From NCBI GenBank assembly GCA_041674745.1, contig JBAYVD010000002.1, positions 1-64,000 on the forward strand: DNA of 64,000 nucleotides, written 5' to 3'. Below the pieces are notes generated by a model. The model was given only the letters and a program-made list of their open reading frames with translations. It ran no database searches and was not told the DNA's origin. Source of the DNA: UBA2040 sp041674745 (lineage in GTDB: Bacteria > Bacteroidota > Bacteroidia > Flavobacteriales_D > Crocinitomicaceae). The position numbers and the translations under genes are program-made. Every line of letters starts with the position of its first letter. The stretch's first letter is position 1. Shown one piece after another: positions 53,809 to 61,962 of the stretch.

Positions 53809-55062
53809 ATGGTATCTTCTACACTTATATTGGTATTAGTCGGTTTAGCAGTAATTGCTAGTGTAGCCGGTGTAATTGGATGTTATGCTTTTTTACGTCG
53901 ACGAACTCTTATCGGTGACGCTGTCTCACATTCCGTGCTGCCGGGTGTCGCAATTGGTTTTATGTTGAGCGGCACCAAAGATCCATTTGCATTATTGGCT
54001 GGCGGCCTATTTTTTGGTTATTTAGCCATTTTGAGCATTGATTGGATTCATCGAAAATCGAAATTGAGTGAAGATACCGCAATCGCTTTGGTGACAACCG
54101 TATATTTTGCATTGGGTTCGGTTTTGTTGTCCATCGTTTCTGGAATGGAAAATGGACAACAAGCGGGTTTGAAAAACTTTTTGTTCGGCAAAGCAGCAAC
54201 TTTAACGGAATTGGATGTCATGGTATTCATAGGAGCAGCCATTCTGATTGTAATTGCTGTACTCTTGTTTTACAAACCTTTTTTATTGATCAGTTTCAAC
54301 AAAGATTTTGCCTCCGCGCAAGGATGGAAATCCAACCGATATGAAACCTTGTTGTCCTTGTTGACTGTTCTGGTGATTACCATTGGATTGCAAGCGGTCG
54401 GCGTTGTTTTGATGTCGGCTTTGTTAATTGCTCCAGCTGCAGCCGCGCGGTATTGGACCAATTCCTTGCGAAAAATGATGGTAATTGCTGCCTTATTTGG
54501 TGCGGCAGCGGGTGTAGGCGGTGGATTGCTTTCACTCGTGGGTGAAAATATGCCAACGGGTCCTTGGGTGGTCATGATTTTGTTTGTGTTTACACTATTA
54601 ACCTTGTTACTTTCTCCAAACAAAGGTTTTTTTGCTATTCAGCAGAGAAACCGGCACAATGAGCGAAAAATTAACCAAGAGAATGTCATGAAAATACTGC
54701 ATCAATTGGGTGAGGTTGGCAAATCGCATGTCACAATTTCGGAAATGTTGGATAAACGAAGGATGGATACCAGTGTGCTAACGAAAACTTTACGAGCCTT
54801 GCAAAAAGAACACTTTATTATTACAGATAAACAACATCTTTTGTCATTAACTGAAACGGGCCGGGTAGAAGCCATGCGCATCGTTCGTTTGCACCGCTTG
54901 TGGGAATTGTATTTGACACAACGTTTGAAATTTAAAGAAGATCACATTCATGGAACAGCTGAAACCATTGAACATTTAATAACAGATGATTTAGAGGAAG
55001 CGCTGTTAAAGGAATTAGATTATCCTGAAATGGATCCACACGAAAAGAAAATACCGTATTGA
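53809..55062 (+). CDS. Metal ABC permease fused to a DtxR/MntR-type repressor domain
   Basis: This 417-aa protein has an ABC-3 family permease in residues 1-270 (RTLIGDAVSHSVLPGVA near 32-48; VGVVLMSALLIAPAAAAR near 197-214). A winged helix follows at about 285-350 (MKILHQLGEVG, VLTKTLRALQKEHFI, LSLTETG), then a DtxR-like dimer/metal domain at 353-417. Expected metal ligands are kept: His362, Glu366, His381, Glu385, Glu388 and His389. Glu385 stands where DtxR has Cys102, as in manganese-type MntR. No SH3-like third domain is present. It should sense metal on the cytoplasmic side; DNA binding is inferred. Confidence 0.88.
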   Translation: MVSSTLILVLVGLAVIASVAGVIGCYAFLRRRTLIGDAVSHSVLPGVAIGFMLSGTKDPFALLAGGLFFGYLAILSIDWIHRKSKLSEDTAIALVTTVYFALGSVLLSIVSGMENGQQAGLKNFLFGKAATLTELDVMVFIGAAILIVIAVLLFYKPFLLISFNKDFASAQGWKSNRYETLLSLLTVLVITIGLQAVGVVLMSALLIAPAAAARYWTNSLRKMMVIAALFGAAAGVGGGLLSLVGENMPTGPWVVMILFVFTLLTLLLSPNKGFFAIQQRNRHNERKINQENVMKILHQLGEVGKSHVTISEMLDKRRMDTSVLTKTLRALQKEHFIITDKQHLLSLTETGRVEAMRIVRLHRLWELYLTQRLKFKEDHIHGTAETIEHLITDDLEEALLKELDYPEMDPHEKKIPY

Positions 55063-55928
55063 TCATGGGAAACATAAATGATCTATTGAATCTCATAACG
55101 GCCTTGCTAATTGCTTGGTCGTGCTCGCTTTTGGGTGTGTTTTTAGTCTTGCGAAAAATGGTTATGGTGGGGGACGCAATTTCTCACAGCGTTTTACCAG
55201 GAATCGTTTTAGCCTATTTGGTCAGCTCCCAAACGCAAAGTAGTATAATTATGATTGGTGCCGCCATTTTCGGTGTATTGTCTACCATTATTATTGATTT
55301 CTTGTACCGGAAATTGAAACTACAAGAAGATGCATCGATTGGTTTAACGTTTACTTGGTTATTTGCTCTGGGCGTTTTATTGATTGCCTTTTTTGCCAAT
55401 GGAAATGTCGATTTGGATCAAGAATGTGTCCTTTTTGGTGAATTGGGACTAACTTTTCTGGATAAAATTATTTACAATGGTCGATTGTGGGGAACGAAAA
55501 GCATTGCACTATTGTTGCCAACATTTCTACTCGTTGTAGTTTTTGTTGTTCGCGGTTTCAAAGGGTTTCAACTCAATGCTTTTCAAGCAGAATACGGCCA
55601 AACCAAAGGGATTTCCACTGGATTTTGGCATTATGCTTTGATGGCCATGGTGAGTATCGTTACGGTGTTAAGTTTTGAAAGCGTTGGTGCCATTTTGGTT
55701 GTGGGATTTTTGGTGGTACCTCCAGCTACTGCCTATTTGCTGGTGGCTGATTTAAAGAAAATGCACCTACTTTCCTTAATAATTGCTTCATTTAACGTAA
55801 TATTCGGGTATTTAATCGCACTTTATTTTAACATTTCTATTAGTCCAACCATCATTACATTGGCGGGATTTGTGTTTTTCTTAACATTTTTATTGAAAAC
55901 GTTAAGAAAATCGAATATTCACGGATAA
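55059..55928 (+). CDS. Metal ABC transporter permease (TroD-like)
   Basis: This 289-aa ABC-3 permease without extra domain has VGDAISHSVLPGIVLAYLV near 36-54 and GAILVVGFLVVPPATAYLL near 210-228. About eight helices are evident. Its start overlaps the fused permease by 4 nt. Two permeases with one ATPase match the TroABCD layout, where the pair forms a heterodimer. Confidence 0.9.
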   Translation: MIMGNINDLLNLITALLIAWSCSLLGVFLVLRKMVMVGDAISHSVLPGIVLAYLVSSQTQSSIIMIGAAIFGVLSTIIIDFLYRKLKLQEDASIGLTFTWLFALGVLLIAFFANGNVDLDQECVLFGELGLTFLDKIIYNGRLWGTKSIALLLPTFLLVVVFVVRGFKGFQLNAFQAEYGQTKGISTGFWHYALMAMVSIVTVLSFESVGAILVVGFLVVPPATAYLLVADLKKMHLLSLIIASFNVIFGYLIALYFNISISPTIITLAGFVFFLTFLLKTLRKSNIHG

Positions 55929-56017
55929 AAACTCCCGTTAAATCAAGGAAAACTACACTTAAAATAACTTTTTAAAATTTTAACAAATTCTTAATAACTC
56001 AATCGGAAAAGGGTGTG

Positions 56018-56107
56018 TACCTTTGTATCACAATTTCATAGTTGTAGTTAGGTTTTATAGTTTTAGCAAGAAAAAAGAGGATAAGTCGCCAGATTTGTCC
56101 TCTTTTT
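56018..56107 (+). ncRNA. Possible short terminated RNA or attenuated leader
   Basis: A TACCTTTG box (56018-56025) is followed about 50 nt later by a terminator-like hairpin: AAAAAGAGGA (56072-56081), a 16-nt loop, TCCTCTTTTT (56098-56107). A transcript from this box would be about 75-80 nt, or would continue as a 230-nt leader into the DUF5723 gene. TTAACAAATTCTTAATAA lies upstream at about 55980. Confidence 0.4.
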
Positions 56108-56259
56108 CGATTTATAATCACACCTTTTACTTTTTTTCATTTTTTTGCTTTTATACTGGAATTGAAAACCATTCCAATTATCTTTTTCAAATGGAAGTTG
56201 TTGAATAGTTTCTAAATAATTCAGAGAATATTTCCCTAACTTTCCGAAAATTAGAAAAT

Positions 56260-57753
56260 ATGAAATCTCTTTATCTCTCTCTCTCGTTTCTGTTCTTTTT
56301 TTGTGAACTGAACGCTCAAGTCATTCCCTATACCTCTGTCGGTAGAGGAGTAGCAACTACCTTCGAAACGGATTACCATAGCTTAGGAATCAATACTTCG
56401 GCTTTGGGTTGGGGAACCGGTTATGCTGGTAAGCGATTTGCATTTAGCACCTCTGAGTCGAGCGCATCTATTTTTTCAGATTCACTCAACAAACGAAAGT
56501 TCAGTAACTTTTCGAAGATTATTAAAACACAGATCAATAACAAATCATTGGACCCTGCTTCTTCCGCTTCAATTTTAACTGGCGCCGGTGCGTTGGCAAA
56601 AGCCGGATTTCGTGTGAATGCCGATTTGCTCTGGTTTGGTGGCTCGTATCAAAATGAGAAATTTGGCGGTATTGCGATTAGTATTGGTGAATCTTATGGA
56701 TTTGCAGGGAAAATGAATTTAAATAGTGCCAGTGTTTTGTTCAATGGTCAATGGGAGAATTTAATCGATTCAGTTACGATTGACCTAAACAACAATACTT
56801 CTCGTGTAGCGTACAATGCGAATATGAGTCCTGATTCTTTGGCTGCCATCAGCTCGGCACACTTAACTGTGCCTTTGGATATCAATGCATTTACGAGCGG
56901 GAGCAGCGCGCAAGTTGTTTGGAACCGAAATTACAACATTGGATACGGTCGAAAAATTTTAGGAAAAGATTCTGTTTTTGTCCTGTATGGAGGTATTGGC
57001 TTCCGGTACATACAATCCATGGCGTATTACAATATGACTTCTGATGCGAATGGATTACAAGTCAGTTCTTCTTTGTCACCAGCGTCACTAAACTCCGGTC
57101 GATTGTTGTCACAAATCAATCCTTTCAATGCAGGTACAATGGGAGGATACTTCTCTAAACCTGTTGGCTCAGGCTATGGAATTGATCTATCAGCCAGTGT
57201 CATTTTAGGTGGCAAGTTTCGCATAGCAGCGGCGGTTAATAACATGGGTGCCGTTACCTACAATGCTTTTAATTATATTGGAAATGCAAGTGTTTCACAA
57301 GAAGTAGCTTTGCCAAATGGAATTGATGCGACGAATCCTTCTTATACAGTTCAAGATTTGGTTCGTGGCACTCAATTGTTAACAAGCACAGGTCAAACAA
57401 CCAAACGCGTGCAAAATGCGGCAAACTTAAGATTAGGAGCTAGCTGGATGATTGTTAGGCAATTGCATGTTGGAGTTGACATTGTCGCCCCTTTCAACAA
57501 AGAAAACCCAACCAGTTTACAAAATGGAATCTTCGCTTTAGGTGTGGATTTCCGACCGATAAAATGGGTTTCATTGAATGCTGGTTATGTGAACGGTGGC
57601 ATTTACCAAGGAAATGTGCCCATGGGCATCAACTTCATTTTGAAAGGTGGTGGTTACGAATTCGGGATAGCTTCTCGTGATATCGTTAATTTCTTGACTA
57701 GAAATGGAAATAGCGTTTCAACCGCCTTTGGTTTTGCTCGTGTTCGATTTTAA
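56260..57753 (+). CDS. DUF5723-family outer-membrane-associated protein
   Basis: This 497-aa protein has a signal peptide (YLSLSFLFFFCELNAQ) followed by a beta-strand-rich body with aromatic and glycine repeats (YNIGYGRKILGKDSVFVLYGGIGFRYI near 225-250; YGIDLSASVILGGKFRIAAAV near 305). It resembles the PorV/DUF5723 kind of Bacteroidota barrel or barrel-like proteins ending in an aromatic/basic residue pattern (GFARVRF). The function is unknown. It is convergent with the NUDIX gene, and their stop codons overlap by 4 nt. Confidence 0.75.
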   Translation: MKSLYLSLSFLFFFCELNAQVIPYTSVGRGVATTFETDYHSLGINTSALGWGTGYAGKRFAFSTSESSASIFSDSLNKRKFSNFSKIIKTQINNKSLDPASSASILTGAGALAKAGFRVNADLLWFGGSYQNEKFGGIAISIGESYGFAGKMNLNSASVLFNGQWENLIDSVTIDLNNNTSRVAYNANMSPDSLAAISSAHLTVPLDINAFTSGSSAQVVWNRNYNIGYGRKILGKDSVFVLYGGIGFRYIQSMAYYNMTSDANGLQVSSSLSPASLNSGRLLSQINPFNAGTMGGYFSKPVGSGYGIDLSASVILGGKFRIAAAVNNMGAVTYNAFNYIGNASVSQEVALPNGIDATNPSYTVQDLVRGTQLLTSTGQTTKRVQNAANLRLGASWMIVRQLHVGVDIVAPFNKENPTSLQNGIFALGVDFRPIKWVSLNAGYVNGGIYQGNVPMGINFILKGGGYEFGIASRDIVNFLTRNGNSVSTAFGFARVRF

Positions 57754-58400
57754 AAATCTGCGATAAGAATGTGCTTCAGTTCATTCAACAAGATGGCTGT
57801 AGCACCCCAAATCACATAGTTCCCATAAATAAAACAGGGTACATCATTTAGCGTGAAACCTGCTTGTATATGAATGTTTCGTTTGGTTAAGGTGTTTTTA
57901 TCAATCAAAACTTTTCTGGGTAGAAAAAAGATGCTTTCCACTTCACGGGGATCGGGCGATAGGCCTTCAATTTCTCTTTCGTGGTAAATGACATACGGTT
58001 TGACGCTAAAATTGCTAACAGGGATGTAAATATCTGTGAGCGAACCAATCAAAGTGCCGGCCTGCATGGGTAATCCGATTTCTTCAAAACTCTCTCTGCG
58101 CGCTGTGAACAATAAATTTTCGTCACGGGCTTCTTTTTTTCCACCTGGAAAACTGACTTGACCGCTGTGCGCTCCATCATAGGTATTGCGCTGCGTAAGC
58201 ACAATCTGCAAGTCATTTTCTTTTTCAAAAACATGGACGGCAACAGCGCTTTCTCGAACATTCTTGGCTGTTTTAATGGCTTCGCTTGACAAAGCGCGCA
58301 TAGGTGAAAGTTCTAGGTGTACCTTTTCTCCCGGTAGTTTATCCGGAATCCATTCGTTCAAATGATCGAACCAGTTGATGGCTGACGAAAAGTTGTCCAT
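57750..58400 (-). CDS. NUDIX hydrolase, CoA pyrophosphatase-like
   Basis: This 216-aa protein has the NUDIX box GGKKEARDENLLFTARRESF-EEIG near 88-112 and, before it, the SGQVSFPGG stretch typical of NudL/YeaB CoA pyrophosphatases. It may clear oxidised or excess CoA. Its ATG overlaps the nth stop by 1 nt (TAATG), so it is the last gene of the TPR-nth-nudix operon. Confidence 0.88.
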   Translation of the reverse strand: MDNFSSAINWFDHLNEWIPDKLPGEKVHLELSPMRALSSEAIKTAKNVRESAVAVHVFEKENDLQIVLTQRNTYDGAHSGQVSFPGGKKEARDENLLFTARRESFEEIGLPMQAGTLIGSLTDIYIPVSNFSVKPYVIYHEREIEGLSPDPREVESIFFLPRKVLIDKNTLTKRNIHIQAGFTLNDVPCFIYGNYVIWGATAILLNELKHILIADF

Positions 58401-59047
58401 TATTTTACCAATTCAAGCAAGGCTTTTTTTGTACCGATTTCTCGTGTAATATAGTCTTTCTCCCATTTCGGGCTGCGAGCAGGCGAGTATTCTCGTCCAT
58501 AAAAAATGATTTGTAAATGCAATTTATTCCACAATTCTCTTGGAAACAATTTTTTCGCATCTTTTTCGGTGGTTTCGACATTCTTACCCGATGTCAATCC
58601 CCAACGCGTCAACAAACGATGAATGTGTGTGTCGACAGGAAATGCGGGAACCCCAAAAGCTTGACTCATGACAACACTGGCTGTTTTGTGTCCAACGGAA
58701 GGCATGGCTTCTAAATCTTCGAAATTATCAGGAACTTGGCCGTTGTGTTTTTCCAAAATCATGTGAGATAACCCATGAATTCCTTTTGCTTTCATCGGTG
58801 ATAAACCGCAGGGACGAATGATGGATTGAATTTCCTCTACGGATAATTTGACCATATCATGCGGATTGCTAGCGCGGGCAAATAGGAGCGGAGTGATTTG
58901 ATTCACTCGGACGTCGGTGCATTGTGCTGAGAGCAAAACAGCAATCAGCAAAGTATAAGCATCCGTATGATCCAATGGAACAGGAACCTCAGTATACAGT
59001 CGCTCCAGTTCGGTTATGACAAAATTCGCTTTTTCTTTCTTCGTCAT
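58400..59047 (-). CDS. nth: Endonuclease III without the Fe-S cluster motif
   Basis: This 215-aa base-excision DNA glycosylase/AP lyase removes oxidised pyrimidines. The helix-hairpin-helix and catalytic residues are intact: Lys121 in PSVGHKTAS and Asp139 in FPVDTHIHR. The C-terminal region that normally holds C-x6-C-x2-C-x5-C instead reads FYGREYSPARSPKWEKDYIT with no cysteine; the only cysteines are Cys43 and Cys80. The [4Fe-4S] cluster is therefore absent. It starts 1 nt from the TPR gene stop. Confidence 0.92.
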   Translation of the reverse strand: MTKKEKANFVITELERLYTEVPVPLDHTDAYTLLIAVLLSAQCTDVRVNQITPLLFARASNPHDMVKLSVEEIQSIIRPCGLSPMKAKGIHGLSHMILEKHNGQVPDNFEDLEAMPSVGHKTASVVMSQAFGVPAFPVDTHIHRLLTRWGLTSGKNVETTEKDAKKLFPRELWNKLHLQIIFYGREYSPARSPKWEKDYITREIGTKKALLELVK

Positions 59048-59716
59048 TTATTTGATTTTGAAACCATTGCGAAGGAATTTTAAAAACTCTTTCCATTGAC
59101 CTCTGTCACGAATGGTTTTAAGCATTTCTGTAGTGACAGATGAGTTGGACGGTGTGTCCTCCTCTTTTTTTGATTCTGATTGCTCGGTGTTCAACTTCCC
59201 ATTTTGAAATACACCAGTTTCCTCATAAATTCCTTCTTCGTTCAAAGTCAAACTTTCCAATTCAATCGACTCGGATCGTTTGGCCTCTGCTTCGAGTTTT
59301 TCAGCTTCCATTCTCAATTTGTCGGAACGGTCAAAGTTTACCTTCGCAGAAGTAATATTTCCCTTTTTCTCCAAAAGCAAACCAAGATTGTTGTAGACAA
59401 TGGCATCGCTCGGATCCATTTCAGCCGCGGTTTCGTAATCTTCAATGGCACCATCCGTATCGCCAAAAAAATCACGCGCATGACCGCGAGAAGCATAACG
59501 GTAGGCATAATCGGGCTGCAAGTCAACGCTTTTATTCAAATCCGCAAAACAATTTTCTTGCTGTTTCAAATTCAAATACGCGACGCCACGCTCCGAATAC
59601 AATTCTGCCGACTCCGGATTGTTTTGAATACAAGCCGTATATTTTTTTATCGCTTTTTCGAATTCGGCATTCTTTAAATATTCATATGCCTCTTCATGTG
59701 CTTTATTGATGAACAT
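59048..59716 (-). CDS. TPR-repeat protein
   Basis: This 222-aa protein has about four tetratricopeptide repeats between 5 and 140 (AYEYLKNAEFEKAIKKYTACI; SAELYSERGVAYLNLKQ; YAYRYASRGHARDFFGD; AIVYNNLGLLLEKKG). A charged coiled region then precedes a C-terminal helix (MLKTIRDRGQWKEFLKFLRNG). It has no signal peptide, so it is probably a cytosolic adaptor. It heads the nth-nudix operon, with a TATTTTTG box at 59746-59739 inside the divergent gene. Confidence 0.85.
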   Translation of the reverse strand: MFINKAHEEAYEYLKNAEFEKAIKKYTACIQNNPESAELYSERGVAYLNLKQQENCFADLNKSVDLQPDYAYRYASRGHARDFFGDTDGAIEDYETAAEMDPSDAIVYNNLGLLLEKKGNITSAKVNFDRSDKLRMEAEKLEAEAKRSESIELESLTLNEEGIYEETGVFQNGKLNTEQSESKKEEDTPSNSSVTTEMLKTIRDRGQWKEFLKFLRNGFKIK

Positions 59717-59718
59717 AG

Positions 59719-59726
59719 TATCTTTG
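59719..59726 (+). promoter_or_regulatory. -7 box 4 nt before ATG (leaderless candidate)
   Basis: TATCTTTG ends 4 nt before the ATG of the 82-aa gene and begins 3 nt from the divergent TPR start codon. Confidence 0.6.
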
Positions 59727-59730
59727 TGTT

Positions 59731-59979
59731 ATGAGTGACAAAAATATCGACTTTCCACAGTATAGAAAATTGACGAATGGTTTGCGTTTGTATAAAATTA
59801 ACTCCAATAACTCTTTTGAAGAGCTTCAAATGATGGGAGAAAAAGTTTTTCATTTCACCATTGTTGCCCATCAATATCCAGAAAAATTGAGAATCATGGA
59901 TATGCTCAACTTAACAGAAGGTTTTGACTTGTTGTCTAAAACCGAATGGGACCAACCTTTCAACAAGTTAAGCAAGTAA
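59731..59979 (+). CDS. 82-aa conserved-looking protein
   Basis: This small soluble protein (LPs such as GLRLYKINSNNSFEELQMMG and MDMLNLTEGFDLLSKTEWD) has no signal or known domain. The promoter geometry, and a TPR promoter embedded in its first codons, support a real gene divergent from the TPR operon. Function is unknown. Confidence 0.7.
   Translation: MSDKNIDFPQYRKLTNGLRLYKINSNNSFEELQMMGEKVFHFTIVAHQYPEKLRIMDMLNLTEGFDLLSKTEWDQPFNKLSK
59739..59746 (-). promoter_or_regulatory. -7 box for the TPR-nth-nudix operon
   Basis: TATTTTTG on the minus strand lies inside the start of the 82-aa gene, 22 nt upstream of the TPR ATG. Confidence 0.5.
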
Positions 59980-59986
59980 TAGTTCG

Positions 59987-60796
59987 TTAAACGGCCACAT
60001 TGTTTTCACGCAGTGCATCGTTCAAAGAAGTCTTCAAATCAGTTGACTCTTTTCGTTTGCCGATAATCAAAGCACACGGTACTTGGAAATCACCTGCTGG
60101 AAATTTCTTGGTATAAGAACCCGGAATAACGACACTTCTTTCAGGAACGTAGCCTTTCATTTCAACAGGTGAATCACCCGTTACATCAATGATTTTGGTG
60201 GATTGAGTCAAAACCACATTGGCGCCCAAAACCGCTTCTTTACCAACGCGCACACCTTCTACCACGATACAACGTGAACCAATGAATGCATTATCTTCTA
60301 TAATCACTGGAGCAGCTTGCAAGGGTTCCAAAACACCGCCAATGCCTACGCCACCGCTCAAATGCACATTTTTTCCAATTTGAGCACATGAACCAACGGT
60401 TGCCCAAGTATCTACCATGGTACCGCTATCAACATAGGCACCGATATTTACATACGAAGGCATTAGGATAACACCAGAAGCTAAATAAGCGCCATAGCGA
60501 GCTACAGCATTCGGAACCACGCGTACGCCCAAATCCTTGTAATTTGTTTTCAAAGCCATTTTGTCGTGGTATTCGAAAGGTCCCACTTCAATGGTTTCCA
60601 TTTGACGAATCGGGAAATACATGACAACTGCTTTTTTCACCCATTCATTTACTTGCCATTCACCATTTTCGGTAGGTTCAGCCACGCGTAGCAAGCCTTT
60701 GTCTAAATCTTCTATAACGGTATTGATAGCACTTTGGTAAACCAGGTTGTTCAACAATTCTCTGTTTTCCCAAGCTTCTTCTATTTTCGAACGCAT
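59987..60796 (-). CDS. dapD: Tetrahydrodipicolinate N-succinyltransferase
   Basis: This 269-aa hexapeptide-repeat enzyme succinylates tetrahydrodipicolinate in lysine/meso-DAP synthesis. It has the N-terminal helical domain (WENRELLNNLVYQSAI) and beta-helix with MPSYVNIGAYVDSGTMVDTWATVGSCAQIG near 125-154, quoted here as YVDSGTMVDTWATVGS. GSRCIVVEGVRVGKEAV near 190 is typical. The chosen ATG at 60796 gives the family start MRSKIEEAWENR. A TATTTTTG box lies 19 nt upstream (60823-60816). Confidence 0.94.
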   Translation of the reverse strand: MRSKIEEAWENRELLNNLVYQSAINTVIEDLDKGLLRVAEPTENGEWQVNEWVKKAVVMYFPIRQMETIEVGPFEYHDKMALKTNYKDLGVRVVPNAVARYGAYLASGVILMPSYVNIGAYVDSGTMVDTWATVGSCAQIGKNVHLSGGVGIGGVLEPLQAAPVIIEDNAFIGSRCIVVEGVRVGKEAVLGANVVLTQSTKIIDVTGDSPVEMKGYVPERSVVIPGSYTKKFPAGDFQVPCALIIGKRKESTDLKTSLNDALRENNVAV

Positions 60797-60860
60797 AATT
60801 TCATTTTTTCTTCTGCAAAAATAGCAGATTTGCAAGGAATGGACATATCAAATGAAAGTA

Positions 60861-60868
60861 TAACTTTG
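60861..60868 (+). promoter_or_regulatory. -7 box for ruvX
   Basis: TAACTTTG matches TAnnTTTG and ends 13 nt before the ruvX ATG, giving a leader of about 9 nt. The divergent dapD box is at 60816-60823. Confidence 0.6.
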
Positions 60869-60881
60869 CTAAAAAAACAAA

Positions 60882-61304
60882 ATGTCAAAAATTCTTGCCA
60901 TCGATTTTGGATTAAAGCGAACGGGACTAGCGATTACGGATGATGCGCGAATTTTCGCTTTTGGCTTGGAAACAGTGGATTCCAAAGATTTAATGACCTA
61001 TCTCAAAAAGATAGTCGTTCAGGAAAAAATCGATACAATTGTGCTGGGTGAACCAAAACGGTTGAACAATGAAGATACACACATAAGTGAAAATGTACGG
61101 TTGTTAAAAGAAGCCTTGGTAACTAATTTTCCTAGTATAGCCATTGTTTTGTTGGATGAACGGTTTACCTCCAAAATGGCCAGTCAAGCGATTTCCATGA
61201 TGGGAAAAAACAAAAATACACATCAAAATAAAGGGTTGGTCGACAAAGTAAGCGCTACGTTGATTCTACAATCTTATTTACAAAGTTTGGATAGACTCGT
61301 TTAG
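60882..61304 (+). CDS. ruvX: Holliday junction resolvase-like RuvX/YqgF
   Basis: This 140-aa RNase H-fold nuclease acts in 16S rRNA 5'-end processing. Asp motifs are ILAIDFGLKRTGLAITD at 4-20 and LGEPKRLNNEDT near 55. The end carries DERFTSKMA near 93 and KGLVDKVSATLILQSYL near 118. Length is normal. It is divergent from dapD. Confidence 0.93.
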   Translation: MSKILAIDFGLKRTGLAITDDARIFAFGLETVDSKDLMTYLKKIVVQEKIDTIVLGEPKRLNNEDTHISENVRLLKEALVTNFPSIAIVLLDERFTSKMASQAISMMGKNKNTHQNKGLVDKVSATLILQSYLQSLDRLV

Positions 61305-61355
61305 TATTTAAAATATTCTAACATTTATTGTAGTTTCCAACTTTAAAAATTGAAC

Positions 61356-61363
61356 TAACTTTG
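61356..61363 (+). promoter_or_regulatory. -7 box 4 nt before ATG (leaderless candidate)
   Basis: TAACTTTG ends 4 nt before the def ATG at 61368. Confidence 0.6.
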
Positions 61364-61367
61364 CAGT

Positions 61368-61958
61368 ATGATATTACCAATTGTCGCGTACGGTGATCCC
61401 GTATTAAAAAAAGAGGCTGAGGAAATCGAAAAAGATTACCCCGAGTTAGAAAAACTCATTGCTGATATGTTTGAAACCATGTACAACGCACAAGGAGTTG
61501 GATTGGCAGCCCCGCAGGTTGGCAAATCGATTCGTTTGTTCATTGTGGATGGAAGTCCATTTGCGGAACGCGATGAAGACGAGGAAGAAGATCCAATGGC
61601 CAAAGGCATGGAAGATTTCAAAAAAGTATTCATTAATCCGATTATCGAAGAAGAAAAAGGGGAGGAATGGGGATTCAACGAAGGTTGCTTGTCGATTCCG
61701 AAAATCCGTGAAGAAGTTTTTCGTCAGGAAGAAATTGTCATCAGTTATTATGATGAAAACTGGAATCTAAAAGAAGAAACGTTTGATGGTTACAAAGCCC
61801 GTATCATTCAGCATGAGTATGACCATATTGAAGGGATTTTGTTTACCGATCATTTGTCGATTTTAAAGCGTCGAATGTTAACGAAAAAGTTGCAAAACAT
61901 CTCCAAAGGAGAAGTGGAAGTGGATTATAGAATGAAATTTCCCGTAAAAAAAAGATAA
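61368..61958 (+). CDS. def: Peptide deformylase
   Basis: This 196-aa metalloenzyme removes the N-formyl group from new proteins. The three motifs are present: GVGLAAPQVG near 43-52, EGCLSIPK near 105 and the metal-binding QHEYDHIEG near 147. An acidic insertion near 65-82 (ERDEDEEEDPMAKG) is typical of Bacteroidota members. The lipoprotein gene follows after 4 nt. Confidence 0.95.
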   Translation: MILPIVAYGDPVLKKEAEEIEKDYPELEKLIADMFETMYNAQGVGLAAPQVGKSIRLFIVDGSPFAERDEDEEEDPMAKGMEDFKKVFINPIIEEEKGEEWGFNEGCLSIPKIREEVFRQEEIVISYYDENWNLKEETFDGYKARIIQHEYDHIEGILFTDHLSILKRRMLTKKLQNISKGEVEVDYRMKFPVKKR

Positions 61959-61962
61959 AAGA

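Noticed and set aside
56023..56208. 61-aa ORF upstream of the DUF5723 gene
   Set aside because: It runs through the terminator-like hairpin, is low-complexity Phe/Ser/Lys rich, and is probably chance.
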